From contig JANQPH010000040.1 in NCBI GenBank assembly GCA_028285405.1, forward strand, positions 1-52,104: a stretch of DNA of 52,104 nt. Reading direction: 5' to 3'. Made by a program: the position numbers and the translations under genes. Below the pieces are notes generated by a model, which was not told the DNA's origin, did not search any database, and saw nothing but the letters and a program-made list of their open reading frames with translations. The first letter of the stretch is position 1. Each line of letters starts with the position of its first letter. Origin of the DNA: Thermoleophilia bacterium (lineage in GTDB: Bacteria > Actinomycetota > Thermoleophilia > Miltoncostaeales > Miltoncostaeaceae). Shown piece by piece: positions 16,529 to 24,807 of the stretch.

Positions 16529-18126
16529 CCGACGAGCCGAACGACAACACGGCCCCGGCCGACGACGAGGAGGAGCAGAAGGACCCGCTCACCCGGTGGA
16601 TCGCGGTCTCGCTCGCGGCGATCGCGTTGCTCGGGGCGGGGCTCGGGATCCTCCAGACCAACGCGAGCGTCAACGAGTCGAACACCGCCCGCGAGACGAC
16701 CCGCGCCGCGGTGGGAGCGCTCCGTGCGAACGTGGTCGAGGGCGCGGGTCAGGGGCTCGAGCAGAGCATCGACGCCGAGACCGCGTCGCTCCTTCGTCAG
16801 CAGGCGTTTGTGGTTCGCAGCGCCGAGCGCAACGGTGACGCCGCGCCGCCGGTCGACTTCTCCGAGCTGAGCGAGGCCACCGAGGACGCCAGTGGCGAGC
16901 TTCCCGGGGCGCGCACCCAAGAGGAGCTCGACCGGCTCGCGTTCGAGACCGAGCAGCTCACGCTGACCCAGGAGACGCTCGCCGAGACGCGGGTGACCTG
17001 GAACGACCGCAGCACCCAGTACACGACCGCGATCGCCATTCTCGCGGTCGCGCTGTTCCTGACCGGGTTCTCGCTCGCCCTGAAGGGCCTGCGGCGACGG
17101 GTCTTCTACGCGCTCGGGATCGCCGTCGCGCTCGGGAGCATCGGCTTCGCCGCCTACGTGTACTCGCTCGACGTGCCCGAGACCCCGGAACAGGCGATCA
17201 ACACCACGGCGCGTGGTGTCGTCGAGAGCTCGAACCAGCGCTACGAGCGTGCGGTCGAGCTCTACACCGAGGCGATCGAGATCGACGGCGACTTCGCCTC
17301 GCCTTACACCAGTCGCGCGGTCGCCTCGGTGCTCGGCGCCAACCCCGACTTCCTGGCAACCGGGGCCGTGACCGCCGACGTGGAGTCGTTCAGGGAGGCG
17401 GCCGACGACCTGCTGACGGCCCGCGACCTCGCCGAGAACCCCGACTTCCTGACCCTGACGCTGCTGTCGCTGCTGGCGTTCTACGCCGGCCAGTACGACG
17501 CGTCGGTGACGGCGGCAGACGACGCCATCGGGATCAACCCCGTGGTTCCCGACGTCTACCTGCTGCGCAGCGCCGCCGAGGTCGGGCGCGGCGACGCCGA
17601 GGCGGCCGAGCGGTCGCTGGCCGACGGGCTCGAGCTGCTCTCGGGAGCGGACCCCTCGGAGCGCACCCGGGCGCTCGCTGCGAACTACATCACGTACCTC
17701 GAGTACGTGGTCGCGGCAGAGCCGGACCAGGCCGAGCTGGCGCTCGGGCTCGAGGAGCAGATCCTCGCGCTCGAGACCGGGTTCACGCTCGGCAGCGAGC
17801 CGTCGCTCACTGCTCCGGCTCGCGGATCGGTGGCGGTCGAGAACCTCCGCTATGCCGACGGTCGTCTCCAGCTGCGGCTGGAGTGGCGGAACCTGCCCGC
17901 GGACACTCAGCTCACCGCCGTTGCCTTCGAGCGACCCACCGAAGGCGGACCGTGGGTGCAGCCGAACGAGGCGGCGCTCTTCCGGACGGTCTCCGGAACC
18001 GGGCAGGAGGTCGTGAACGCCCCGCTCGAGCGTGCGTGCAAGCCGACGGAGGTCCGGGTGGACGTCTACCTGAACGGCGTCCGGGTCGAGTCGGCCACCG
18101 GCCCGGGGGTCGCGCAGACCTGCTGA
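16525..18126 (+). CDS. Unknown membrane protein with TPR-like C-terminal domain
   Basis: 533 aa. Acidic N-terminus, TM about 24-44, extracytoplasmic helical segment (about 45-165), TMs about 168-188 and 190-213, then about 300 residues outside. The first part of that tail has TPR-like helices (SNQRYERAVELYTEAIEID; LLAFYAGQYDASVTAADDAI; AAEVGRGDAEAAERSLADGL). The final 100 residues look like a beta-rich domain with a Cys pair (ACKPTE and the terminal TC). The first 215 residues match the layout of the upstream protein. No family name is offered. Translationally coupled to the upstream gene. Confidence 0.75.
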   Translation: MTDEPNDNTAPADDEEEQKDPLTRWIAVSLAAIALLGAGLGILQTNASVNESNTARETTRAAVGALRANVVEGAGQGLEQSIDAETASLLRQQAFVVRSAERNGDAAPPVDFSELSEATEDASGELPGARTQEELDRLAFETEQLTLTQETLAETRVTWNDRSTQYTTAIAILAVALFLTGFSLALKGLRRRVFYALGIAVALGSIGFAAYVYSLDVPETPEQAINTTARGVVESSNQRYERAVELYTEAIEIDGDFASPYTSRAVASVLGANPDFLATGAVTADVESFREAADDLLTARDLAENPDFLTLTLLSLLAFYAGQYDASVTAADDAIGINPVVPDVYLLRSAAEVGRGDAEAAERSLADGLELLSGADPSERTRALAANYITYLEYVVAAEPDQAELALGLEEQILALETGFTLGSEPSLTAPARGSVAVENLRYADGRLQLRLEWRNLPADTQLTAVAFERPTEGGPWVQPNEAALFRTVSGTGQEVVNAPLERACKPTEVRVDVYLNGVRVESATGPGVAQTC

Positions 18127-18191
18127 GTCGCGTGCTTACGAATCACTAACAACTCGGTCCGTCATCTCCGACCGCGGTCCCGGTTGACCGA

Positions 18192-18220
18192 GTGACGCCC
18201 CGCACGCGAGCCGCTACGGT
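18192..18220 (+). promoter_or_regulatory. Possible promoter of the tethered sigma factor
   Basis: GTGACG (18192-18197), 17-nt spacer, TACGGT (18215-18220). The pair is weak, but it would place the start of transcription near 18227, about 30 nt before the SD-preceded GTG 18258. Positions 18127-18191 are comparatively AT-rich (TTACGAATCACTAACAAC) and hold no gene. Confidence 0.35.
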
Positions 18221-18257
18221 GCTCGCAGGGACGGAACGGCCAGACCGGAGGCCGCCG

Positions 18258-19796
18258 GTGCCGCCCACAGAGCTCACAGCGCAGACCAGGCTCGAGACCG
18301 ACCTCTCGGCGAGGGCGCTCGACGGCGATGTCGAGGCGTTCACGGAGCTCTTCGCCATGCACGAGCAGGCGCTGCAGAACGTCGCCTACCGCGTGACGGG
18401 CAGCCGTGAGGATGCCGCGGACATCGCCCAAGAGGCGTTCCTGCGGGTGTTCGCCCGGCTCGACGCGCTCGCCGAGCGTCCCGACGTCAATCTGGCGGCG
18501 TACCTGTTTCGGACGGCGCGAAACCTGGTCTACGACCACCACGGGCGCTCGGGCCGGGAGACGCTGCAGGATGATCTGGAGCGCTCGGCCGGCGCTGACG
18601 ACGCCCTCGAGGAGGACCCCGAGCGCGCGCGGCTCGTCGACGCGCAGGTCGAGGAGGTTCGCGCGGCCAACGCGCGTCTGCCCGAGCGCCACCGGCTGGT
18701 GCTCGCGCTCCGTGAGCTCGAGGGCATGAGCTACGAGGAGCTGGGAATCGCCCTCGGTGTGACGACAGCCGCGGCGGGGCAGGCGCTGGTTCGGGCTCGG
18801 ATCGCGCTCCGAAGGGAGCTTCGGCTCGAGCAGGTCGATGTCGAGTCGCTGGACCCCGAGGTGCGCGCCGCTCTGGGAGACATCAGCGCGCACATCGATG
18901 GCGAGCTGTCGGGGGCGCGGCGGACCGCGGTCGACGATCTCCTCGAGCGCCGGGAGGCAGCCCGGCGGGTGAAGGCGCTCTTCGAGGAGGCGGGACAGCG
19001 CTACCGAGCGTGGCTCCCGTTCCCGGCGCTGCTCCTTGGCGAGCGCGCGGCGCGTGCGGCCGAGGCGCAGGGCCTGCTCGGACCGCGCGGGTCCGGCCAG
19101 GGCCAGGCCGGCCCGGGGACGGCGGGCGTGCGTCGCGGGACCGGGGCCCGCTCGCCCCGCACCTGGGGCATCGCCAAGGTGAGGGTCGGTCGATCGGCCA
19201 TGGTGCTCGGAACCATCGTCTTCCTGCTCGCGACCGCGGCGGTCACCGCGCGAGTCGGAGTCCCGGTCGACACCTCGAGCAACGAGCCCGAGGTGGATCA
19301 GCCGGCGAGCGTCGAGGCCCGAGAGGTCGAGCAGCCCCCCACCGACGCTGCCCCGCCGGCCGCGCCGCTCGTCGGCGCTCCCGCGCCCGTCGTGAGCGCC
19401 TCGCAGTCGATGTCAGACGAGGAGCCGACCCCGACCCGACCCGCGCCGCAGCGGCAGGCGAGGTCCGAGGCATCGTCACCCGTGCCGGCCCCCGAGCCCG
19501 CACCCGCGGCGGAGACCCCGCCGGTCGGGCCACCGCTGACCGAGTCACCTCCGGTGGAGCGGCCCCCCGTGGAGCCACCGCCGGTCGCGCCACTTCCCGA
19601 GCGCGCGCCCACCGAGCCGACCGACCCCGGGACCCGTGAGCCGGTCGACCCCAAGAACCCCGGCAAGAGCCCTGATCCGGGCACCACGCCCGACCCCGGT
19701 GTCGTTCCGCCGACCGGTCCGGGCGGCATCACGATCATTCCGGGCCCGAGCACGAACGTCGGCGGCGGCGGGTCCGGAGGCCTCGTCAGTCCATAG
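18258..19796 (+). CDS. ECF-type sigma factor fused to anti-sigma-like, TM and proline-rich domains
   Basis: About 512 aa. Sigma region 2 is in residues 15-80 (DGDVEAFTELFAMHE; DAADIAQEAFLRVFARL) and region 4 in 130-185 (LPERHRLVLALRELEGMSYEELGIALGV). A helical segment follows (AHIDGELSGARRTAVDDLL) that resembles the zinc anti-sigma fold but lacks its HxxxCxxC cysteines. Then one TM (about 313-333, MVLGTIVFLLATAAVTARVG) and about 180 residues outside, very rich in Pro, Glu and Thr and ending in a Gly-rich stretch. The domain order predicts a sigma factor anchored to the membrane. GTG 18258 has GGAGG 7 nt upstream; GTG 18192 would fall in the proposed promoter. Confidence 0.85.
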   Translation: MPPTELTAQTRLETDLSARALDGDVEAFTELFAMHEQALQNVAYRVTGSREDAADIAQEAFLRVFARLDALAERPDVNLAAYLFRTARNLVYDHHGRSGRETLQDDLERSAGADDALEEDPERARLVDAQVEEVRAANARLPERHRLVLALRELEGMSYEELGIALGVTTAAAGQALVRARIALRRELRLEQVDVESLDPEVRAALGDISAHIDGELSGARRTAVDDLLERREAARRVKALFEEAGQRYRAWLPFPALLLGERAARAAEAQGLLGPRGSGQGQAGPGTAGVRRGTGARSPRTWGIAKVRVGRSAMVLGTIVFLLATAAVTARVGVPVDTSSNEPEVDQPASVEAREVEQPPTDAAPPAAPLVGAPAPVVSASQSMSDEEPTPTRPAPQRQARSEASSPVPAPEPAPAAETPPVGPPLTESPPVERPPVEPPPVAPLPERAPTEPTDPGTREPVDPKNPGKSPDPGTTPDPGVVPPTGPGGITIIPGPSTNVGGGGSGGLVSP

Positions 19797-19812
19797 GGGC
19801 CGAGGCGTGGGT

Positions 19813-19818
19813 TAGCGT
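19813..19818 (+). promoter_or_regulatory. -10-like TAGCGT, leaderless type
   Basis: TAGCGT ends 8 nt before ATG 19827 in a 30-nt gap with no SD. Confidence 0.4.
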
Positions 19819-19826
19819 CCCGGCCG

Positions 19827-20882
19827 ATGTGGAGGTTCGGCGCTCGGGACGTCGAGGCCGCTCGCCGCCTCGACCTGTTCGTGGTCAGCGGCGTCGCAAC
19901 CGTCCTGATCGTACGGGCCTACCTGGCCGCCCTCGACTACCCGCAGGTGGGGGGCGGGGGGCTCCACATCGCCCACGCGATCTGGGGAGCGCTCTTCATG
20001 GCGCTCGCGGTGATGCTGACGATCACGACCCTGGGCCGCGGCGACAAGTGGCTCGCGGCGCTGGTCGGAGGCGTCGGGTTCGGACTCTTCATCGACGAGC
20101 TCGGCAAGTTCATCACCGCCGACGTGGACTACTTCTTCGAGCCGACCGCGGCGCTCATCTACGTCTGCTTCCTCGTGATCTACCTCGGCGCGAGGTTCCT
20201 GGTCGACCGCCCCGAGTTCTCGGCGCGCGAGGAGCTGGAGAACGCCGCCGACATGGTCCGAGCCAGCGCGTCGCGGGCCATCTCGGAGTCCGAGCGGACC
20301 CGTATCGAGATGCTGCTCGCCGAGGCGGATCCACGCCACCCGCTCACGGCGGCGCTCGCCGAGGTCCTTCCGCGGCTCCCGGTCCGCGATGATCGGCCGT
20401 CACGGCTTCGCTCCGCGGTCGAGCGAGGGCGCGCGGCCCTCACGCGCGTGGTGAGCCGACCGATCGTGCGCTACCTGGTCGCGGTCGTCGCCGTGCTGTT
20501 CGTTGCGAGCGCCCTGGCACAGGTCGGCTCGCTCATCGTCGCCGAAGGTGACCTGCGGACCGCCGACGCGTCGACCCAGGACGGTTTCGTCGCCTGGGCC
20601 GCGACGATCGGGTCGCTGATCCAGGCCGTCATCACCGGGCTGGGGCTGTGGGCGCTCCGCCGCTCGCGGCTCGAGGCATACCTGTGGTTCGAGCGGGCGC
20701 TGCTGGTCAACCTGCTCGTCACCCAGGTGTTCCTGTTCGCCCAGGACCAGTTCGCGGCGACCACCGGGTTCCTGCTGTCGCTCGCGGCCCTGATCGTCCT
20801 CCGAATCCTGATTCGGTCCGAGGAGCGGGACGCGGCGGCGGGCGGGATCAGCCGCCCACCGCTCGTGCGGTCGTCGTCCTGA
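19827..20882 (+). CDS. Unknown multi-TM membrane protein
   Basis: 351 aa; not recognised. An N-terminal group of TMs (about 15-125) contains a striking mixed motif, FGLFIDELGKFITADVDYFF (about 90-109), with acidic residues in or next to the membrane. A cytoplasmic helical loop (about 135-205, including SESERTRIEMLLAEADPRHP) is followed by three or four more TMs. The charged FIDELGKF motif would be the natural handle for a search. It sits just after the tethered sigma factor but probably has its own start of transcription. Ends 3 nt from the convergent lipoprotein gene. Confidence 0.7.
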   Translation: MWRFGARDVEAARRLDLFVVSGVATVLIVRAYLAALDYPQVGGGGLHIAHAIWGALFMALAVMLTITTLGRGDKWLAALVGGVGFGLFIDELGKFITADVDYFFEPTAALIYVCFLVIYLGARFLVDRPEFSAREELENAADMVRASASRAISESERTRIEMLLAEADPRHPLTAALAEVLPRLPVRDDRPSRLRSAVERGRAALTRVVSRPIVRYLVAVVAVLFVASALAQVGSLIVAEGDLRTADASTQDGFVAWAATIGSLIQAVITGLGLWALRRSRLEAYLWFERALLVNLLVTQVFLFAQDQFAATTGFLLSLAALIVLRILIRSEERDAAAGGISRPPLVRSSS

Positions 20883-20885
20883 GGA

Positions 20886-21698
20886 TCAGGTCGCGACGAG
20901 CTTCGTCTCGGTCGCGGTCTCGCCTGCGGCGTTGAAGACGGTCAGCGCGATCGTGTGGTTCTCGCCGTCGCACGGGAGGTCGAAGTTCGCGGTGCCGCTT
21001 CCGCCGAAGCCGGCCTGAGCGCCGGGCGCCTCGCCGTCGATCTCGAACTCCGAGCCGGTGGCGTTCACGCTGGTCCACTCCACCCTGACCGACGTCATCG
21101 CCGTGTCGTTGGAGCAGTCGGCGTCGCCGACGTTGAAGCTCGCGATGCTGACCGGTCCCGAGGTGGTCGTCGTGCCGGACGAGGTCGTCGTGCCAGCGGT
21201 CGTTGTCCCCGCGGTGGTGGTTCCCTCGGTCGTCGTCGACTCGGTCGTCGTGCCCCCGCTCGGCGGGCAGCTCTCGTCGTCGATCGTGCCGTCGGTCCGG
21301 ACCGTCCCGCAGCGGATCGAGCCGTCCAGGTTGACGTTCGTGAGCGTCGCCCCGCTCAGGTTCGCCTGCGTCAGGTTCGCGCTCGACAGGTCGACGTCGT
21401 CGAGCGTCGCGCCCTCGAAGGTCGCTCTCGTCAGATCCGCCCGGGACATGTTCACGCCCGTCAGCTCCGCGTCCGAGAAGTCGGCGCCCGTGAAGTCCCC
21501 GCCGCTCGCGTCCTCGCCGTCGAGGGTCACCCCGGACAGGTCGGCGTTCTGGCATTGGGTGCCCGGTGCGATCTCGCAACCGTTGACGGTGGTCGACGCG
21601 CCGGAGTCGTCATCCGAGCTGTCGCTTCCGCATCCGGCGACCGCGAGCGCGGCTCCGGCGAGCACCGCAACGGCGGCAAACTGAACAGATCGACGCAC
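20886..21698 (-). CDS. Pentapeptide-repeat lipoprotein with Thr-rich linker
   Basis: 270 aa. Lipoprotein signal with lipobox LAVAGC (Cys 23), then Asp/Ser-rich linker, then about ten A(D/N)L/F-type pentapeptide repeats (about 50-125: GADFSDAELTGVNMSRADL and onwards), then a Thr-rich linker with repeated TTT(A/E)G units (about 145-180), then a beta-rich C-terminal domain with one Cys pair (ADCSND; LPCDGEN). The role is unknown; pentapeptide right-handed helices are usually binding scaffolds. GTG 21698 has GGGAG about 8 nt upstream. The Thr-rich linker looks like a surface spacer and a likely glycosylation site, which is inference. Confidence 0.8.
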   Translation of the reverse strand: MRRSVQFAAVAVLAGAALAVAGCGSDSSDDDSGASTTVNGCEIAPGTQCQNADLSGVTLDGEDASGGDFTGADFSDAELTGVNMSRADLTRATFEGATLDDVDLSSANLTQANLSGATLTNVNLDGSIRCGTVRTDGTIDDESCPPSGGTTTESTTTEGTTTAGTTTAGTTTSSGTTTTSGPVSIASFNVGDADCSNDTAMTSVRVEWTSVNATGSEFEIDGEAPGAQAGFGGSGTANFDLPCDGENHTIALTVFNAAGETATETKLVAT

Positions 21699-21752
21699 TT
21701 CGCTCTCCCGGTCGGGGTTCGAGGTGGCGAGAACCTACCGGTTCGTCCGGAC

Positions 21753-22316
21753 TCAGCCGGCGATCACGAGCGCGTGCAACCCGAGCGCGCCGTGTGCGCC
21801 GAGGGTCGAGATCTTCTCGATGTCCGACGTCCGGCTGGGGGCGGACACCAGCGAGAGCGCCGATGGCGGGGGCCCCTCCCGGTAGACCTGGCCCAGCGCG
21901 CCCGCGAGCGAGTCGTGCAGGCGATCGTCCGGGACGAGCGACACGTGGTACGCCGCCGCCGCGTCGAGCGCCCGGCCCTGGCCCGTGCTCGCGGCGAGCA
22001 TGAGCGTGCCCCGGGGCGCCACCGCCGCAACCGAGACCGACACCCCGCAGGTGGCGGCCGGTCCCTCGAGGCCGAGCAGCTCACGGGCGCCGAGCCGAGG
22101 GGGCCAGGTCAGCACCTCCCGCCGGTCCCCGCCGAGTGCGTCCGCGACCCCGAGCTGCTCGAGCAGCGGGTCGTCGGCGAGCACGACCCGCGTCACGTTC
22201 CACGCGTCCAGCTGACGATCGAGCGCGGCCACCACCTCGTCGGCGGACACGACGGCGCCGGACGCACGCCGGCGCGTCAGGGCCGCGATCAGCTGCTGGG
22301 CGGCTTCGGTGGCCAC
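21753..22316 (-). CDS. lutC: LutC-type lactate utilization protein (LUD domain)
   Basis: 187-aa LUD-domain subunit of the LutABC lactate oxidation system. Characteristic segments: ADDPLLEQLGVADAL, ATCGVSVSVAAVAPRGTLML, HVSLVPDDRL and the terminal APSRTSDIEKISTLGAHG with the GxHGP-like end. There is no ATG. The only suitable start is GTG 22316, which makes a 28-nt overlap with the end of lutB. Last gene of the lutA-lutB-lutC operon. Confidence 0.88.
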   Translation of the reverse strand: MATEAAQQLIAALTRRRASGAVVSADEVVAALDRQLDAWNVTRVVLADDPLLEQLGVADALGGDRREVLTWPPRLGARELLGLEGPAATCGVSVSVAAVAPRGTLMLAASTGQGRALDAAAAYHVSLVPDDRLHDSLAGALGQVYREGPPPSALSLVSAPSRTSDIEKISTLGAHGALGLHALVIAG

Positions 22317-23692
22317 GTGGTCGGGACGTCGCGTTGGGAGGTCCAGGCCCCGGCCGGCCCCGGCAGGCGCTCGATCCAGCCCCGCCGGCCGAGGACCCTG
22401 GCGCCGGCGCGCGCCAGCCGCCGGCCGATCCCGTAGGCGACGGGGTTGCTCCAGAGGCGACTCCAGAGCCACATGCCGACCCGCTCGGAGCGTGGGCGCT
22501 GCTCGGTCGCCTGCCCGCGCGCCTTCACCAGCAGGTCGTGGATCGGGATGCCGACAGGACAGGCCTCGTGGCAGGCCCCGCACAGGGACGAGAAGTGAGG
22601 AAGCTGGCCGGCGCTCGAGGCATGCGGGCCCTCGAGCACCGGTGTCAGCACCGCCCCGATCGGCCCCGAGTACGGCGATCCGTAGGCCTGGCCGCCGACG
22701 CTCTTCCACATCGGGCATGCGTACAGGCAGGCACCGCACCGGATGCAGTTGAGGATCTCCTCGAACGGCCCACCGCGGAGCGCCGAGCGGCCGCCGTCGA
22801 CGATCACCAGGTGGAACTGCTCGGGCCCGTCGGTCTCGTCGGGCCGGCGCGGGCCCGTGATCAGGTTGACGTATCCGGCGGCGTCGTCGCCGATGGCCGC
22901 CATCGGCAACAGCTCGAGGATGTGGGCGGCGTCCTCCCAGCTTCCGACGATGCGCTCCATCCCCATCACGGCGACGTGGATGCGCGGCAGCGCGGTGACG
23001 AGGCGCCCGTTGCCCTCGTTCTCGACGACGCAGATCGTCCCCGACTCGGCGACCGCCAGGTTGACGCCCGACACCCCGATCTGCGCCGTGGCGAACACCT
23101 CGCGCAGGCGTTGGCGGGCGTGGGCGACGAGCGCCTCGCGCTCGTTCTCGACGGGCCCGCCGCTCTCCTGCTCGAACAGGTCGGCCACCTCCTCGCGATT
23201 GAGGTGCACCGCCGGCGCGACGATGTGGCTCGGGTGCTGGCCGGCGAGCTGGATGATCCACTCGCCGAGGTCCGTCTCGACGACGCGCAGCCCCGCCTCC
23301 TCGAGCGCCTCGTTCAGCTTGATCTCCTCGGTGGCCATCGACTTGGACTTGGCGACCAGATCGGCGCCCTCGCGCTGGGCCAGCTCGACGACGTACCTGC
23401 AGGCGGCCGCGGCGTCCGCCGCGCGATAGACGACGCCTCCGGTTGCGGTCAGGTTCTCCTCCAGCTGATCGAGCAGCTGGGGCAGCTCCGCGACCGCCCT
23501 GGTGCGGATCTCGCGGCCCTTCTCGCGCATCTCCTGGAACGGGTACTGCTCGTCCATTCGCTTCCGTCCGGCCGCCCAGCTGCCGGCCGAGGCGCGCAGG
23601 TTGGTGCGCAGCTGCTCGTCGCCGAGCGCCTCGGTCGCTCGCTCGCGGAGCGTGCCCGTGACGTCCTCGTAGCTGACCGGCCGCTCGCTCAC
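22289..23692 (-). CDS. lutB: LutB-type iron-sulfur protein
   Basis: 467 aa; an iron-sulfur subunit of the lactate oxidation complex. The N-terminal LUD-like domain (about 60-300) is followed by two 4Fe-4S cysteine clusters, CIRCGACLYACPMW (around 317-330) and CGACHEACPVGIP (around 369-381). KSKSMATEEIKLNEALEEAG is typical of the family. GTG 23692 overlaps the lutA stop as GTGA. Electrons would pass from lactate to the menaquinone pool, which fits the mqnP gene in the window. Confidence 0.93.
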   Translation of the reverse strand: MSERPVSYEDVTGTLRERATEALGDEQLRTNLRASAGSWAAGRKRMDEQYPFQEMREKGREIRTRAVAELPQLLDQLEENLTATGGVVYRAADAAAACRYVVELAQREGADLVAKSKSMATEEIKLNEALEEAGLRVVETDLGEWIIQLAGQHPSHIVAPAVHLNREEVADLFEQESGGPVENEREALVAHARQRLREVFATAQIGVSGVNLAVAESGTICVVENEGNGRLVTALPRIHVAVMGMERIVGSWEDAAHILELLPMAAIGDDAAGYVNLITGPRRPDETDGPEQFHLVIVDGGRSALRGGPFEEILNCIRCGACLYACPMWKSVGGQAYGSPYSGPIGAVLTPVLEGPHASSAGQLPHFSSLCGACHEACPVGIPIHDLLVKARGQATEQRPRSERVGMWLWSRLWSNPVAYGIGRRLARAGARVLGRRGWIERLPGPAGAWTSQRDVPTTWPPKPPSS

Positions 23693-24396
23693 TCGGCGAG
23701 CACCTCAGCGAGGTGGCGGACCCGAAGCGGAGTCCCGGTCCGGTGCGCCCTGCCAGCGATGTGGAGCAGGCACGAGACGTCGCAGGACACGAGCTCGTCG
23801 GCGCCCGTGGCCGCCGCGTGACGGGCCTTCTCCTCGCCGAGTCGCCCGGACACCTCTGGGTAGTTGACGCTGAAGACCCCCCCGAAGCCGCAGCAGACGT
23901 CGGTGGCCTCCATCTCGCGCAGCTCGATGCCCGATGCACCGGCCATCGCCGTCCTCGGGCTCTCCTTCTCCTCGAGCAGCCGGAGCATGTGGCAGGAGTC
24001 GTGGTAGGTGACGCTGCCTCGGTGGCTGCAGCCCGGGTTGAGGCCGTGCTCGGCCAGGAACTGCGTCAGCTCGCGCGTGCGGTCCGCCATCTGGCGGGCG
24101 GCGTCCTCGTCGGGCGTGCCGGCGAACGCTTCGGGGTACGCGTGCCGGATCATCGCCGCACACGAGCCGGACGGGACGATCACCGGGTCCTCGCCCGCGA
24201 ACACCTGCAGCGTGTGGCTCGCCACGCGCCGGGCCTCGTCCGGGTATCCGGCCGTCCAGGCGGGCTGCCCGCAGCACGTCTGCCCGCGCGGCTCGACGAC
24301 GTCGACGCCACAGCGCTCGAGCACGACTCGTGCCGCGCGCCCGACCGACGGAGCGGCATGATCCACCAGGCAGGTACGCATGAGCAGTGCACGCAT
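23689..24396 (-). CDS. lutA: LutA-type (Fe-S)-binding oxidoreductase (CCG domains)
   Basis: 235 aa, first gene of the lut operon. Two cysteine-rich CCG domains: TCCGQPAWTAG (around 40-51) and DVCCGFGGVFSV (around 165-176), each paired with an upstream Cys (MRTCLVD; YHDSCHMLR). These are heterodisulfide-reductase-like cluster motifs. ATG 24396 is preceded on the minus strand by TAGACT ending 6 nt away, with no SD. Transcribed divergently from the YbjQ gene. Confidence 0.93.
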   Translation of the reverse strand: MRALLMRTCLVDHAAPSVGRAARVVLERCGVDVVEPRGQTCCGQPAWTAGYPDEARRVASHTLQVFAGEDPVIVPSGSCAAMIRHAYPEAFAGTPDEDAARQMADRTRELTQFLAEHGLNPGCSHRGSVTYHDSCHMLRLLEEKESPRTAMAGASGIELREMEATDVCCGFGGVFSVNYPEVSGRLGEEKARHAAATGADELVSCDVSCLLHIAGRAHRTGTPLRVRHLAEVLAE

Positions 24397-24402
24397 CGGA
24401 CG

Positions 24403-24408
24403 AGTCTA
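24403..24408 (-). promoter_or_regulatory. -10-like TAGACT for lutA, leaderless type
   Basis: Read on the minus strand, TAGACT ends 6 nt before the lutA ATG. It lies in a 23-nt gap shared with the divergent YbjQ gene, whose GGGAGG SD is at 24410-24415, so any regulator here would touch both genes. Confidence 0.4.
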
Positions 24409-24419
24409 AGGGAGGCGAG

Positions 24420-24752
24420 ATGGCCGACGAGGTCCTTGTGGTGACGACCAACGACGTTCCCGGATATCGGGTCGAGGAGGTCTTCGGTGAGATCACCGGG
24501 CTCACGGTCCGCTCGAGGAACGTCGGCTCGCAGATCGGCGCCGGGCTCAAGTCCCTTGTCGGAGGGGAGCTGAAAGGGCTCACGAAGCAGCTGGTCGACA
24601 GCCGCCACGAGGCGCGCGAGCGCATGATCGAGGAGGCCAGGGCCGTCGGCGCGAACGCGATCCTCGCGATGCGGTTCGACAGCGACGAGGTCGGTGCCGG
24701 CTACCAGGAGCTCGTGGCCTACGGAACCGCGGCTCGGATTCGGAAGGTGTAG
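24420..24752 (+). CDS. YbjQ/UPF0145 family protein
   Basis: 110-aa pentamer-forming family protein with the motifs VPGYRVEEVFGEITGL, KSLVGGELKGLTKQL and ARAVGANAILAMRFDSDE. Often listed as heavy-metal-binding, with little functional proof. ATG 24420 has GGGAGG 5 nt upstream, one of the stronger SDs here. Starts 23 nt from the divergent lutA. Confidence 0.9.
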   Translation: MADEVLVVTTNDVPGYRVEEVFGEITGLTVRSRNVGSQIGAGLKSLVGGELKGLTKQLVDSRHEARERMIEEARAVGANAILAMRFDSDEVGAGYQELVAYGTAARIRKV

Positions 24753-24807
24753 CCGGGCGGCGCGAGGGCCGGCGGGCTCGCTCGCGCTCAGACCGCTCCG
24801 GCCGGGA

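Noticed and set aside
20955-22436. Plus-strand open frame opposite the pentapeptide lipoprotein and lutC
   Set aside because: The minus strand holds a lipobox, pentapeptide repeats and LUD motifs; the plus frame has none.
24387-24419. Upstream extension of the YbjQ gene to GTG/ATG codons before 24420
   Set aside because: ATG 24420 has a strong GGGAGG SD and family similarity begins immediately after it; the extension would cover the lutA promoter.
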